Of a DNA stretch of 64,000 nucleotides, positions 32,593 to 41,644 are shown piece after piece (positions within the stretch are counted from its first letter, which is position 1; each line of letters opens with the position of its first letter). Below the pieces are notes generated by a model. That model was not told the DNA's origin. It did no database searches and worked only from the letters and a program-made list of their open reading frames with translations. Source of the DNA: Agarilytica sp045430285 (GTDB lineage: Bacteria > Pseudomonadota > Gammaproteobacteria > Pseudomonadales > Cellvibrionaceae); contig JAILXV010000002.1 in assembly GCA_045430285.1 (NCBI GenBank), positions 186,001 to 250,000 of the forward strand, written 5' to 3'. The position numbers and the translations under genes were made by a program.

Positions 32593-33855
32593 CTATATAC
32601 GATTGCTTGTCATATATCCAAGCCGTTCTTGAATACCCAAATAATTGAATACCCGTTTAGGGCATTGATTGGGTTTTAATACACGGACGATTTTTAGGTC
32701 GGGATGCTCGGTTAAATTTAATATTAAGGCTTTATTTGGTGGAATATCGGGGTTATAGACTAACACTTCGGGAGTCATCATGGCTTTCGGGTCTACACTT
32801 ACCACAACACCCAAACTCTCATCATTAAGGCTTACAACACTCCCTGGAGGGTAGATTCCCATAATCGAAATAAATTTTTGTACCAGCGCATGATCTAACT
32901 TATCTTTGAATTTTGAATACATCGTAGCGAGGGCAATTTTTGGTGTCATTGCTCGCGAAGCGTTAGGCGGATTGCAAAGGTTATCGTAAGTATTTGCTAT
33001 CGCAACAATACGAGCGAATTGCGGAATTTTTTCCGCTTTATATTTATTGGGGTAACCCGTTCCATCAAGATATTCATGGTGCAGTTCGATCACCGCTAAC
33101 ATCTCTTCACGCGGATCATCCACCAGCTCACACAATCTTCTTCCTAGCTTCGCGTGCTGTTTAAATACTTCTATCTCGGATTTATTTAACGCCGTTTTTT
33201 TATTGATTACCTGGCCAGGTATTTCAATTTTTCCCACATCGTGCAGCAATGCACCACGAGCGAGGAGCTTAAAATCATTCCCTTTAACACCATCCGCATT
33301 CGCCAAACTCATACTCAATACCATGACGTTAATCGAATGATTGTAGAGTGTATGCTGGCCGCTTCCCAGATTTACTAAATTGGTAAGCACTTCATTTTGG
33401 TTATCGAAATCACCCGTCATCGAATCCACTAAATCAATAGCGTCGCGAATTGCATTTGCGGGTGAGGATTTGAGATCTTTGGTTAGGTTGCGCACCGCCA
33501 TCGCTTGATCTTTATATTTTTTATCGACAGCTCTTCGTTTAGTCCGGTATTTTTCCGCCGCTTCTAGCTTAGTATTTTTTGATTCCCACTGAACTTCCGT
33601 AAGCTCATCGGATTCATCTTCGCCAACCTCCGATGGACGCTCCACAGAGTCCCCAGCCTGAATATCACTTTGATCGGGAAAGACGGTAACCTCAGTTAAC
33701 CCCAGCTTTTTGATAATTGCTATTTCTGAGTTCGATTGAATTTTGAACTTTGAAAAAAGGAAGGGGTGCTTGGTCCAGGACAATTCGATGTCGACCATAA
33801 GCCCTATAAGCAGCTTATCTACGGGAAGTTTGATTTTGCTCGGTTTTGCCACCAC
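32593..33855 (-). CDS. HD-GYP cyclic-di-GMP phosphodiesterase with DUF3391
   Basis: A 420-residue protein with an N-terminal DUF3391 domain (about 8-130), then an HD-GYP domain. Visible signature residues are HSINVMVLSM (first His), LLHDVGKIEIP (HD pair) and IELHHEYLDGTGYPN (HHExxDGxGYP), all needed for metal binding and c-di-GMP hydrolysis. No receiver or membrane segment, so it should be cytosolic. Start is one of two consecutive GTG codons at 33850-33855 with GGGCG upstream. c-di-GMP turnover commonly controls pili and motility, which fits the Chp cluster in the same window but is not a proven link. Convergent with pspF, 6 bp apart. Confidence 0.92.
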   Translation of the reverse strand: MVAKPSKIKLPVDKLLIGLMVDIELSWTKHPFLFSKFKIQSNSEIAIIKKLGLTEVTVFPDQSDIQAGDSVERPSEVGEDESDELTEVQWESKNTKLEAAEKYRTKRRAVDKKYKDQAMAVRNLTKDLKSSPANAIRDAIDLVDSMTGDFDNQNEVLTNLVNLGSGQHTLYNHSINVMVLSMSLANADGVKGNDFKLLARGALLHDVGKIEIPGQVINKKTALNKSEIEVFKQHAKLGRRLCELVDDPREEMLAVIELHHEYLDGTGYPNKYKAEKIPQFARIVAIANTYDNLCNPPNASRAMTPKIALATMYSKFKDKLDHALVQKFISIMGIYPPGSVVSLNDESLGVVVSVDPKAMMTPEVLVYNPDIPPNKALILNLTEHPDLKIVRVLKPNQCPKRVFNYLGIQERLGYMTSNRI

Positions 33856-33991
33856 TCACGCCCAACATGTCGATAGATCTCTTTAAATATAAACCGTGCA
33901 GAGCATTCTGTTGCAGTATTTTGAACCTAAATTTCGCGGGAACTAGCCGCCGACGCTTTGTTAGCGCCAGACGGCATAAGTAGTTTTACGC

Positions 33992-35584
33992 TTAAGCCTG
34001 GCGTTTTAATGAGAGCAGTAAACTGGAGAGTAATAACAGCATCCAGCCTGCGGCCCCACCCCCAGAGCTATTCTCAAACGTTCCGACTTTAGCCACATTA
34101 AAATCGTTTTCAGATTCAATGATTGGGCTTCCGTCAGCCGACGTTTTTTCAATTTGCCACATCGAGGCTTGATCCACGCCTGGCTCAGATGTCGGGATTT
34201 GACCACGGCCATCGATAACCAACTGATCATCACGACCAGTGCCTTCGCCCAAAGTAAGTGTCCACTCCGTTCCATTATCGGTACAGGCCATATCCAAATT
34301 CGCATGGCGGTCCAATTGCTGATCTGGCATCTCATCATTAAAGACAAACACAGGATCCAACGACATTTCATCAGGAGAAAGGGTGGTATATAAGCGAGTT
34401 AGATAGCCGCCATCCACCACTACTTCACGAGCATTTCGTATTGGGGTAATAATCTCATCCTGAACCAGTGTTTCGATAGCGGTGCGAGCAGCAGACAATT
34501 CATCGGAATTGTATTGGATCGCTAGAGCAGATCGGTCAAAATAAATAGACGCGCTCTGCCCCGACGGAAGCGGAAGTAGTTCTAAATAGGCACCAGAAAC
34601 ACGGCTATCCGTAAAATTCTCTATCACCTCTACCAGGAATTCACTATCGGTCGATTCAGCCAGAGATTGCAGAATACTTACCATATTCTCCGAATCAACC
34701 AATCTATCTCCCAAGTCATCAAATCGCCCCGCGTAGTCAGTGGCAAACCCTTGGCCGCCGGCCTCATCCATAGCATCCGTAATAAGATTCTGATAACTCG
34801 CATACGCATTTTGGGAACCCGTATACCAGTTCAAACGCGTGTAATTTGGCGTCACATGTAAAAAGTTCTCTGGCACAGCGCGGCTATCGAATAGTAACCA
34901 CACCAGGATCCCCATATCTTCTTCTGCGGCAATGGCCGTTAGACGAATCGGAATCATCGGCAGTTCACTTTCGTATTGCATGATGATGGGCTGAATATCG
35001 CCAACCTCCGAATCGTTTTGGAGTTTTAAGACGACGAACTTCATACCATCATCAACGTAAGGGGTTAACAGCTCTTCTCCTCGGTCACTGAGGTCAAAAT
35101 TATTCTCAGCTAGCCATGAGGCCACTGCTAAAGGATCATCACCGCTGATAACTTGTGCGTCAAAAGGCCCAATTGAAATCCGCTGCTCAACGACAACCCC
35201 TTCATTTACGGCAGCCGTAAATACACCATCAGTATCAGCCGCGGTATTTGCCGCCCGCGGCTGAGGGTCGGGACAGGCTTCACCCGTGCGCTCCAATATA
35301 AATTGAGGCCTCGTCGCTAACTCTAGCTGGGAAAAAACTAGATTACTTCCCAGGCTTAACTCCGGCATATTTGGAACAGGCAATACCCAACCAAAGTTTT
35401 CCGCCTCACCCGCATATTGAATTCTCACCATTGTGGTAATCTGATTTCCTTCTTTTCTAAATACAATTTGCTCGCCGGCCTGCTCGATAGGTAGCAGTTG
35501 GCAGAAAAAACCGCCACATGCCATTGATACGTTTGCGTATACCAGTAAAAAACTCGCCAATAACGTGGGAAAATATAGTTTCAT
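33992..35584 (-). CDS. DUF2330 protein with GlyGly-CTERM sorting signal
   Basis: A 530-residue exported protein. The signal peptide ends near ANVSMA, immediately before the conserved DUF2330 start CGGFFCQ; further DUF2330 features are FGWVLPVPNMPEL and VNEGVVVEQ. The extreme C-terminus is SSGGGAAGWMLLLLSSLL followed by LKRQA: a glycine-rich motif, one TM helix and a basic tail, the GlyGly-CTERM pattern processed by rhombosortase and usually linked to type II secretion and surface anchoring. The ATG is preceded by AAGGGAG. The function of DUF2330 is unknown. Divergent from the structured RNA region. Confidence 0.88.
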   Translation of the reverse strand: MKLYFPTLLASFLLVYANVSMACGGFFCQLLPIEQAGEQIVFRKEGNQITTMVRIQYAGEAENFGWVLPVPNMPELSLGSNLVFSQLELATRPQFILERTGEACPDPQPRAANTAADTDGVFTAAVNEGVVVEQRISIGPFDAQVISGDDPLAVASWLAENNFDLSDRGEELLTPYVDDGMKFVVLKLQNDSEVGDIQPIIMQYESELPMIPIRLTAIAAEEDMGILVWLLFDSRAVPENFLHVTPNYTRLNWYTGSQNAYASYQNLITDAMDEAGGQGFATDYAGRFDDLGDRLVDSENMVSILQSLAESTDSEFLVEVIENFTDSRVSGAYLELLPLPSGQSASIYFDRSALAIQYNSDELSAARTAIETLVQDEIITPIRNAREVVVDGGYLTRLYTTLSPDEMSLDPVFVFNDEMPDQQLDRHANLDMACTDNGTEWTLTLGEGTGRDDQLVIDGRGQIPTSEPGVDQASMWQIEKTSADGSPIIESENDFNVAKVGTFENSSGGGAAGWMLLLLSSLLLSLKRQA

Positions 35585-35719
35585 CAGTGTTAACTCCCTT
35601 AATCATCTATTTAGCGCTCATATTATTTTGATATTCTCGATAAATCTGTTAGAAAAATGTTAATAAATGTACCAAGTAAAAATAAGAAACGAAGCACGGG
35701 CGCTTACACCAAAGATCAA

Positions 35720-36003
35720 TTTTGGAGGCATTTCTTTCCTCCCGTGTTATTAATAACGTAACAGCGTCGCGTTTCTGATCTCGTTTCACCCTGTAGCTAT
35801 GTGGCTGTTGATTCCCTATCGCCACATGCCTAACAGGCTCAAACAGTCAAAACGATACGATGTTGCTGGCACATCTGTGCCATCGTTGATGTGTAACATT
35901 CCTTAGCAGGTTAAGCTCGGAAGTATTTCCTTTTGGCGCGAGGGTAGGGATTCCCAAAACCGTCGCCAGAGCTTAGTCAATGACGATTGACGCCTGTTTT
36001 TTT
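35720..36003 (+). ncRNA. Putative structured RNA of unknown family
   Basis: A chain of perfect hairpins lies in a gene-free region and ends in an intrinsic terminator. From 5': GGAGG/CCTCC (35724-35742); ATGTGGC/GCCACAT (35799-35827); AACGA/TCGTT enclosing TGGCAC-ATCT-GTGCCA (35851-35887). A three-way junction follows, closed by TAAGCTC/GAGCTTA (35912-35975), with arms GGAA-GTAT-TTCC (35919-35930) and TGGCG/CGCCA (35934-35968). The terminator hairpin abuts it directly. The 5' end is a guess. It could be a stand-alone sRNA or a leader controlling lepB. I could not match it to 6S, RNase P, tmRNA, SRP RNA or riboswitches I know. Confidence 0.6.
35976..36003 (+). terminator. Intrinsic terminator closing the structured RNA
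   Basis: Hairpin GTCAAT-GACG-ATTGAC, then GCCTG and seven T, 87 nt before the signal peptidase ATG. No protein gene lies upstream on this strand for several kilobases, so a terminator here implies a non-coding transcript or an attenuator. Confidence 0.75.
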
Positions 36004-36090
36004 AGATGGACCAATAACATTCGCTTAGCTCAAGGGAACCATTTTTCACGATATCAGTCATAGCTTATTCGTGAATTAAGGAGAATCGTG

Positions 36091-36738
36091 ATGCTACGTA
36101 AAAACGCTTTTCGTATATTAAAAAGCAATAAGGGCTTTATTCTCTTTATTTTAGGGATGGTAATATTTAGAACCGCTATCGCAGACTGGAATTATGTACC
36201 AAGCGAATCCATGGAACCTACCTTTTACGATAAAGAATATTTACTCGTCAACAAACTTTCCTACGGCCCCTCAATTCCGTTCTCTAAGTCGCGATTATTT
36301 CACACAGGAACCCCAAAGCGCGGAGACATTATTACGTTTTACCCCCCTCACGAAGATCGGCAGTTTGTAAAACGTGTAATCGGTATTCCTGGCGATATTA
36401 TTCAAGTAGAGGGTGATCTTATTTATGTAAACGATACGCAACTACCTGTCTCTCAAAAGTCCTTGAAAGACAATATTTTATTTGGCAGCGAAACAATCGG
36501 TTCGCAAGCGCATGACGTCCAATATATCCGACGAAGTGACACACCCGCATTTTCGTTCAAAACACAGGTACCCGAAGGCAGGTATTTTGTTATGGGTGAC
36601 AACAGAAACAACAGTGTCGATTCACGATTTTGGGGCTTTGTGAATGAAAATAGTATTATGGGAAAAGCGACGCATATCGCTGTCTCATTTTCCAGCGATA
36701 GACCTTTATCGCAACGCATAGGCACACGGCTACTCTAA
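36091..36738 (+). CDS. lepB: Short signal peptidase I
   Basis: A 215-residue type I leader peptidase (S26A) with one N-terminal membrane segment (about 15-31). The catalytic Ser40 is in the motif PSESMEPTF and the general-base Lys94 in QFVKRVIGIPGD. The C-terminal box is GRYFVMGDNRNNSVDSRFWG. The family fold is complete, but the protein lacks the second TM helix and insert of E. coli LepB, so it is probably an accessory peptidase; the rnc/lepA context of the main enzyme is absent. The ATG at 36091 has AAGGAG 7 nt upstream, better placed than the GTG just before it. Located directly downstream of the structured RNA/terminator. Confidence 0.9.
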   Translation: MLRKNAFRILKSNKGFILFILGMVIFRTAIADWNYVPSESMEPTFYDKEYLLVNKLSYGPSIPFSKSRLFHTGTPKRGDIITFYPPHEDRQFVKRVIGIPGDIIQVEGDLIYVNDTQLPVSQKSLKDNILFGSETIGSQAHDVQYIRRSDTPAFSFKTQVPEGRYFVMGDNRNNSVDSRFWGFVNENSIMGKATHIAVSFSSDRPLSQRIGTRLL

Positions 36739-36799
36739 GCGATGTACCCTTTTGTCTATAAAGAAAAATCCACGTCGCACACTTATAGCTCTAAAACCG

Positions 36800-37351
36800 C
36801 TACCTACCGTAATACGCGACTAACGACGCCTTCGACAAAGTATGTTGAGAAAGGTAATACCCTACTTTAGCGGCAGATGCATTTTTGTCTAAACCAAGGC
36901 TTGCAACATCCAATGCGTGGACGGTGAATATATATTGATGGGACGCATCGCCTTTTGGTGGGCAAGCGCCGCCAAAACCAAAACCACCAAAATCAGTAAC
37001 ACTCTGAATCGTCCCTTTCGGCGCGATACTTTTGGCCACATTACCGGCATCCGTCAATAGCTGAGTCGATGTCGCAGGAATATCAAAAATCACCCAGTGC
37101 CACCAACCACTGCCTGTAGGCGCATCGGGATCATACACCGTCACCGCGAAACTTTTTGTATTTTTGGGCGCATCAATCCAACTTAATTCAGGCGAAATAT
37201 TTTTACCTGTACAACCAAAACCCGAGAACACTTGGTCGTTCGTCAGTTGTCCCGCTAAATCTTTACTCGTCAAAGTAAGTCCGCTCGCAACAGCATAATT
37301 AGCACAACCAATGAATATTAAAGCCATTAACAACTGTTTTTTAAACGTCAT
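36800..37351 (-). CDS. Exported YbhB/YbcL-type PEBP family protein
   Basis: A 183-residue Raf-kinase-inhibitor-like (phosphatidylethanolamine-binding) protein with a signal peptide (LLMALIFIGCANYAVA). The ligand-pocket motifs are VTVYDPDAPTGSGWWHWV and, nearer the C-terminus, GFGGACPPKGDASHQYIF. An early pair, NDQVFSGFGCTGKNISPELSW, is typical of bacterial members. Likely periplasmic; the ligand and role of bacterial PEBPs are mostly unknown. It lies 38 bp downstream of the Nudix gene on the same strand and may share its transcript. Confidence 0.9.
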   Translation of the reverse strand: MTFKKQLLMALIFIGCANYAVASGLTLTSKDLAGQLTNDQVFSGFGCTGKNISPELSWIDAPKNTKSFAVTVYDPDAPTGSGWWHWVIFDIPATSTQLLTDAGNVAKSIAPKGTIQSVTDFGGFGFGGACPPKGDASHQYIFTVHALDVASLGLDKNASAAKVGYYLSQHTLSKASLVAYYGR

Positions 37352-37389
37352 ATCTACTCCTAATTAGGTTTATCGTTCAACGATTTTTT

Positions 37390-37998
37390 TTATACATTTT
37401 TTTCGAGCTCAGAGAACCATTCACGCTTGGTACGCCACAACTCTTTAATTCTAACGGCGTGATTGAAAGCCAGGTCCATATCAAAGGCTTTTTCTAAGGG
37501 AACCCACTCAATTCCCGCCACTTCATTTAGCTCTGCATGAGCATCCGACAGTTCTGGAAATGGCTGTCCAGCCCATGCAAATTGCACGGCATAGTGCATG
37601 CTTATATTTTGTTTTTGGTGACGAGGTGTATCGGCAATTGCCCAAGGTGTTTCCTGTATATGCTCTGCCTGGGTTATGCAATTATTCTTTGACCAGACGT
37701 ACTGATCAGACTGGCTAATGTGGGGAAGATAGACACCACACTCCTCCCACACCTCTCGGACCATTGCTTCGGTGAGCGTTTCATCCCAATCCAAATAGCC
37801 ACAAGGCAAGCCCCAGTATCCTTGAAAATCCGGAGTGCCTTTTCCGCGCTTGCCGAGCAAAATATACCATTTTTGAGATGCCGTATCGTATAAGGTGACA
37901 TGCGCCACCACCGCACATGCTCGTGAAAGCCATATAGTACGCTCATCCGGAAGTCGTATTTCCTCATTGTGTCGATTTTTAAAACTGGGAGTTCCCAC
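37390..37998 (-). CDS. Nudix hydrolase
   Basis: A 202-residue Nudix-fold pyrophosphohydrolase. The Nudix box reads GYLDWDETLTEAMVREVWEE followed by CG, matching Gx5Ex7REUxEExG. An N-terminal strand ACAVVAHVTLY precedes the box. Start is GTG at 37996-37998 with AGGG upstream; no in-frame ATG occurs before the conserved core. Substrate cannot be predicted. Probably expressed with the downstream PEBP gene. Confidence 0.88.
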   Translation of the reverse strand: MGTPSFKNRHNEEIRLPDERTIWLSRACAVVAHVTLYDTASQKWYILLGKRGKGTPDFQGYWGLPCGYLDWDETLTEAMVREVWEECGVYLPHISQSDQYVWSKNNCITQAEHIQETPWAIADTPRHQKQNISMHYAVQFAWAGQPFPELSDAHAELNEVAGIEWVPLEKAFDMDLAFNHAVRIKELWRTKREWFSELEKNV

Positions 37999-38182
37999 TA
38001 TTACATACCCTTATCTAAGCACCGATAACCCTAAAATATTGACTGCGAGTTAAAATAACGCGCTTTACAATAATACGTAAACTATCGTCCGTGCCAATAA
38101 CGTATACTGTCACCACGCTTTTCGTCTGAGAACCTTTTCTTTAGAGACCTTAGTTTACTCGCCGCTTTTCTGGAAAACACAC

Positions 38183-39319
38183 ATGAACCTTATATTCATC
38201 ATATGTCGAACGACGCGATATTGGGCCGCGTCAGGCTGTATTTTGCTCACAATTGGGTGTCAAAACACTTCAAATATGGCACCAGCGTATCAAGATGCTA
38301 TCGAAACAAAAAAAACGCAAATAATCGAACGCATGACAAAACTCTTTGCGCCCCATAAAACGTTCGAAGAGTACACTACTCCCTCGGCGCCAGATTATTC
38401 TGACGAAAGTTTTTGGGCTGCGCTACCCACCACCCAAGATAATGCTGATTTACTGCCCCGTATATCAACACTCAGCAACAATCAAGACACGGCATCAGTG
38501 GATGTTTTTTATGTGCATCCGACGACCTTTGGTAGCAAAGACGGATGGAATGCCGATGCAAAAACGCCTTTAATTTTTGGGAAGTTTGACCCCATTAAAG
38601 TACAGGCCAGTATATTTAACGGTAGCGCTCGCGTGTACGCCCCGCGGTATCGCCAAGCCACATTATATTCATTTCACGGAGGCAGCTCCGCAGACCAAGC
38701 AAAGCGTATTGCAAAACAGGATGTACAAAACGCATTTCACTATTACTTAAAACATTATAATAAAGGACGGCCTTTTATTTTAGCAGGGCACAGCCAAGGT
38801 ACCTTGGTGCTCATCCCTATATTAGAATATCTCGACACACACCCTTCCGAAAACTTTATTACCGCGTATATTCCAGGCATAGCGATAAAAGCTGATGAAT
38901 TTGAAACGATCAAACCATGCACCTCTGCCACTGACATCCATTGTTTTAATGTATGGAATACGAAGCGCTGGGGCATCCCTCAAGAAGAGCTTGTTCCCTC
39001 TACCAGAAATGCAGGGTCTACGTGTGTAAACCCGATGAGCTGGAAACATGATGAAAGCGTCGCTACGGCCGAATCACATTTGGGTGCTATACATTTGGAT
39101 TTTGACCATTTCGATAAACACGTCATCACCGAGGCCAGATGCCACAATGAAAGTTTATGGATAAAAATCCCTGATGAATATCAATACTATTCGAGTTTTG
39201 ACCGCAACTGGTTCCATCTAATGGATTTTAATTTGTTTTATATGAATGTCCGTGAAAATGTAAAACAGCGAATTGCCGCCTTTCAACAACAAACGCGGCT
39301 ACAACAATCGAATAAATAA
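38183..39319 (+). CDS. DUF3089 lipoprotein, alpha/beta-hydrolase-like
   Basis: A 378-residue protein of the DUF3089 family. The lipobox LTIGC near residue 26 predicts outer-membrane or periplasmic lipidation. Family motifs DVFYVHPTTF and ARVYAPRYRQATLYSF are followed by the nucleophile elbow FILAGHSQGTLVLIPIL, an alpha/beta-hydrolase GxSxG. A C-terminal histidine probably completes the triad. The enzyme is likely an esterase or lipase with unknown substrate. Transcribed alone and convergent with the VOC gene, with an imperfect hairpin between them. Confidence 0.85.
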   Translation: MNLIFIICRTTRYWAASGCILLTIGCQNTSNMAPAYQDAIETKKTQIIERMTKLFAPHKTFEEYTTPSAPDYSDESFWAALPTTQDNADLLPRISTLSNNQDTASVDVFYVHPTTFGSKDGWNADAKTPLIFGKFDPIKVQASIFNGSARVYAPRYRQATLYSFHGGSSADQAKRIAKQDVQNAFHYYLKHYNKGRPFILAGHSQGTLVLIPILEYLDTHPSENFITAYIPGIAIKADEFETIKPCTSATDIHCFNVWNTKRWGIPQEELVPSTRNAGSTCVNPMSWKHDESVATAESHLGAIHLDFDHFDKHVITEARCHNESLWIKIPDEYQYYSSFDRNWFHLMDFNLFYMNVRENVKQRIAAFQQQTRLQQSNK

Positions 39320-39351
39320 TAGACCTAAAGAATAGACAGGTGCTTTTAGGC

Positions 39352-39705
39352 TTATTTATCTGACCATACGGCGAGCTCATTCCCGCTGGGCTCAATAAAA
39401 TGAAAACGCCGCCCGCCTGGGAAAGAAAATATCTCTTTTGATATCTTTCCTCCTGCGGCCCTTACGTCTGCCAGTGTCGACTCCAACGCCGACGCGTATA
39501 AAACGATCAGAACCCCACCGGCCTCACAATCGTTATGTTTTTCTGCACGATAAAATCCGCCTTCTATGCCAGCATTTGAGAAACTTAAATACTCATCGCC
39601 CCATGATTGAAACTGCCAAGCGAATGCTTGTTCAAAAAACGTTTGGGATGCCACCAAATCTTTCGCAGCAAATTCTACATAATTAATCTGTTTGTTTTCT
39701 GACAT
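39352..39705 (-). CDS. VOC (glyoxalase/bleomycin-resistance) family protein
   Basis: A 117-residue single VOC module starting INYVEFAAKDLVASQTFFEQ, with the AFAWQFQSWGDEYLSF strand pair and the C-terminal GRRFHFIEPSGNELAVWSD typical of glyoxalase-like proteins. Metal-ligand positions appear as Glu in YVEF and His/Glu near the C-terminal strand. Such modules act as dimers. Substrate unknown. Confidence 0.88.
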   Translation of the reverse strand: MSENKQINYVEFAAKDLVASQTFFEQAFAWQFQSWGDEYLSFSNAGIEGGFYRAEKHNDCEAGGVLIVLYASALESTLADVRAAGGKISKEIFSFPGGRRFHFIEPSGNELAVWSDK

Positions 39706-39970
39706 ATGCGCCTCTCACAAAAATAAGTCACACCCAAGCGGCAAGATATTTGAGTGCGATCTACTGGAGATAAAGAATGGAAAAGAGGGCGCTATCTTAA
39801 CGCGAGTTGCGCGGGTTTGTCTTGCCTTGAGGGAACCACATCAGGCACGCCAGACCCAAGTTACGTCTGGGCATGAACATAAAAAACACACGCCATATTA
39901 TACGAGGCCGGAATGACGGCCTCATAAAAATATTGCGAGACTTGTATAGTGAGATTTAACTTAAAGACCG

Positions 39971-40366
39971 CTACGAATACATCGGCTGACCACGGTATAC
40001 GCCTTTGAATTCTAGGCCAGAGCGATATTTAGGATACATTTTACCGGAATACTCCACTGTAGCGCTCGAATCCCCCATAGAGACAACATCTCCTACGGCC
40101 TGCTTCATTGGCGCAAACTCAGAATCAGCATCGTACCTCGGTTTAAGGTTTTGAACGACAAAACCAACACCCGCCATCGAGATGAGTCTGGCATATGCCT
40201 CACCCAACTGAGCGGAGCCCGTTGATTCTACAAACTCATGTAGCTGTTGCACAAAATCTGGATGAGATAGCTTAAGTTTTACGCCCGCTAACTCTTTGAT
40301 CAGATGAATGCATTCTTTTGCTTGTCGGATCGCTTTTGGGTTAAGCATCCAAGACTTGTCGGCCAT
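39971..40366 (-). CDS. Conserved-looking hypothetical protein
   Basis: A 131-residue soluble protein that I do not recognise. The ATG at 40366 (MADKSWMLNPKAIRQAKECI) has GGAG 6 nt upstream. The N-terminal two-thirds are predicted helical (basic, then SHPDFVQQLHEFVEST) and the C-terminal third is beta-like with several Tyr/Gly (YSGKMYPKYRSGLEFKGVYR). No signal peptide or membrane segment. Codon use matches neighbours, so it is probably real. Its stop is followed by a hairpin (39904-39923) without a clear T tract. The upstream 195 bp separate it from the XRE regulator on the same strand. Confidence 0.65.
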   Translation of the reverse strand: MADKSWMLNPKAIRQAKECIHLIKELAGVKLKLSHPDFVQQLHEFVESTGSAQLGEAYARLISMAGVGFVVQNLKPRYDADSEFAPMKQAVGDVVSMGDSSATVEYSGKMYPKYRSGLEFKGVYRGQPMYS

Positions 40367-40561
40367 CGTGTACTCCAATTATCGATTTGTTCGAATTTTC
40401 TACCCACAATTATGAATGTAGACCAGAAATTGAAAACAAATTCGACATAGCGCACATTTTTCACCCAAAACAATTAGAACTTTTTGGTCTTAGATGGCAT
40501 CGGCACGTATCTTCGCGCAATGACGGCTATCACCTTGGAAGCCACCTACAAGATGTGTTCG

Positions 40562-41293
40562 TTAACGAAGATATTCTGAGAACAGCTCATATTCCCAGTG
40601 CCGCATAGCCATCACAAGCGTCGTTCCGAACTTTTCTGACATAGGTAACGCGGCATCAGACTGCATTAAATCGTTAAACTCTCGTGCGAGACGTTGCATC
40701 TTCTTTTGAAGCTCCGCATTGGAGGCTTTTGACAGAATACCGTTAAGCACAACGAGCTTTTCATCTTCACCATCAAAACGCGACTGAAAGAATTCCTGTT
40801 GCACGTGTTTTAAGAAGAACTGCTGAATAGGGCCATTCGGGAGCCAACGAAAGTTGGGAGACACCAGTAATTTAATGCGATTGTTCGGCAACAATTCGAT
40901 AATCTTCAGACGGTCCAGATGGGCCAGCTTACGGATGCACTTTGGCTCATCAATATCGTAATGAATCAGCAGGTCCGCCATGGAATAGCCGTTTATGACA
41001 CTTACGGTGATGAGAAGTAGAAGCATATCCTCAGCAATCTCACGTTCTTGCTGCGCAGTTAACTGACGAAGTTGAGGTTGTTCTTTGGCCATTAGCGCTA
41101 CTAGCTCTTCTAGGGGTATTCCGATGAAGCGGCAGGCGCTCTCCAAGCGATGGAGGGTAAAGCTCTCTTCTGCAAACAAGCGCTTAACAGAAGCTTCACT
41201 AAGCGCTAACGCTTCAGCAAGGTCGGCGTATGTTTTGCCATGGGCTTTGAGTTGCTTTTTCAAAGTTGCCAAAAGGGCTGAGGTTTGGGCCAT
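40562..41293 (-). CDS. XRE-family HTH transcriptional regulator
   Basis: A 243-residue regulator with an N-terminal Cro/C1-type HTH (about 6-60: KAHGKTYADLAEALALSEAS) followed by an unusual long helical C-terminal domain of about 170 residues with no recognised ligand motif. The ATG at 41293 has GGAG 6 nt upstream; the frame continues open to 41386 but without family similarity. Start-proximal DNA borders a MITE-like element whose left end is about 60 bp upstream, so its promoter may be provided or altered by that element. Targets unknown; the divergent aas-like gene is a candidate. Confidence 0.85.
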   Translation of the reverse strand: MAQTSALLATLKKQLKAHGKTYADLAEALALSEASVKRLFAEESFTLHRLESACRFIGIPLEELVALMAKEQPQLRQLTAQQEREIAEDMLLLLITVSVINGYSMADLLIHYDIDEPKCIRKLAHLDRLKIIELLPNNRIKLLVSPNFRWLPNGPIQQFFLKHVQQEFFQSRFDGEDEKLVVLNGILSKASNAELQKKMQRLAREFNDLMQSDAALPMSEKFGTTLVMAMRHWEYELFSEYLR

Positions 41294-41644
41294 AATGTGC
41301 TCCGTTGGGCTTGCGGAAGACTGCCAAGTTGATTCTATAGGCGGGATTGAGAAGATTACGTTATGTTTTCGGGACGTCTGAGGCATGGATGCCGAAGCAG
41401 ACGCCTACACGGATGTAGGCGTTAGAGCTAAGCATGGAGCCAGAGCCGAGCGTATAGGGACATATTAACAGCGGTCCCGAAAATATAATGTAAGCTTCGT
41501 CTTAACCACTCCCCCATCATTAGTATCGATTAATAATACCAACGGTATAAGAATAAACAACCAAAAAAGGATTAGTTGCGGTAAAAGCAACCACCGCTCA
41601 CACTCCTCGCACTCATTCAACGACATGCAACAGCTGGAACGGAT
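41294..41644. other. Intergenic region between XRE regulator and aas-like gene
   Basis: 351 bp with no coding signal. Most of it is the MITE-like element at 41352-41497 (entered separately); the remaining 150 bp before the aas-like start are AT-rich with no clear promoter hexamers. Confidence 0.5.
41352..41497. mobile_element. MITE-like element with terminal inverted repeats
   Basis: The two ends (41352-41378 and 41471-41497) are inverted repeats matching at 22 of 27 positions, centred on TTTTCGGGAC / GTCCCGAAAA. Inside is a perfect 9-bp hairpin, ACGCCTACA-CGGA-TGTAGGCGT (41401-41422). At 146 bp it codes for nothing. The layout resembles non-autonomous repeats scattered in marine gammaproteobacteria. 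No second copy or clear target duplication was seen in this window. Confidence 0.6.

Noticed and set aside
39904..39923. GAGGCCG/CGGCCTC hairpin as terminator
   Set aside because: Perfect 7-bp stem but no T tract follows on either strand; kept only as a remark under the neighbouring gene.
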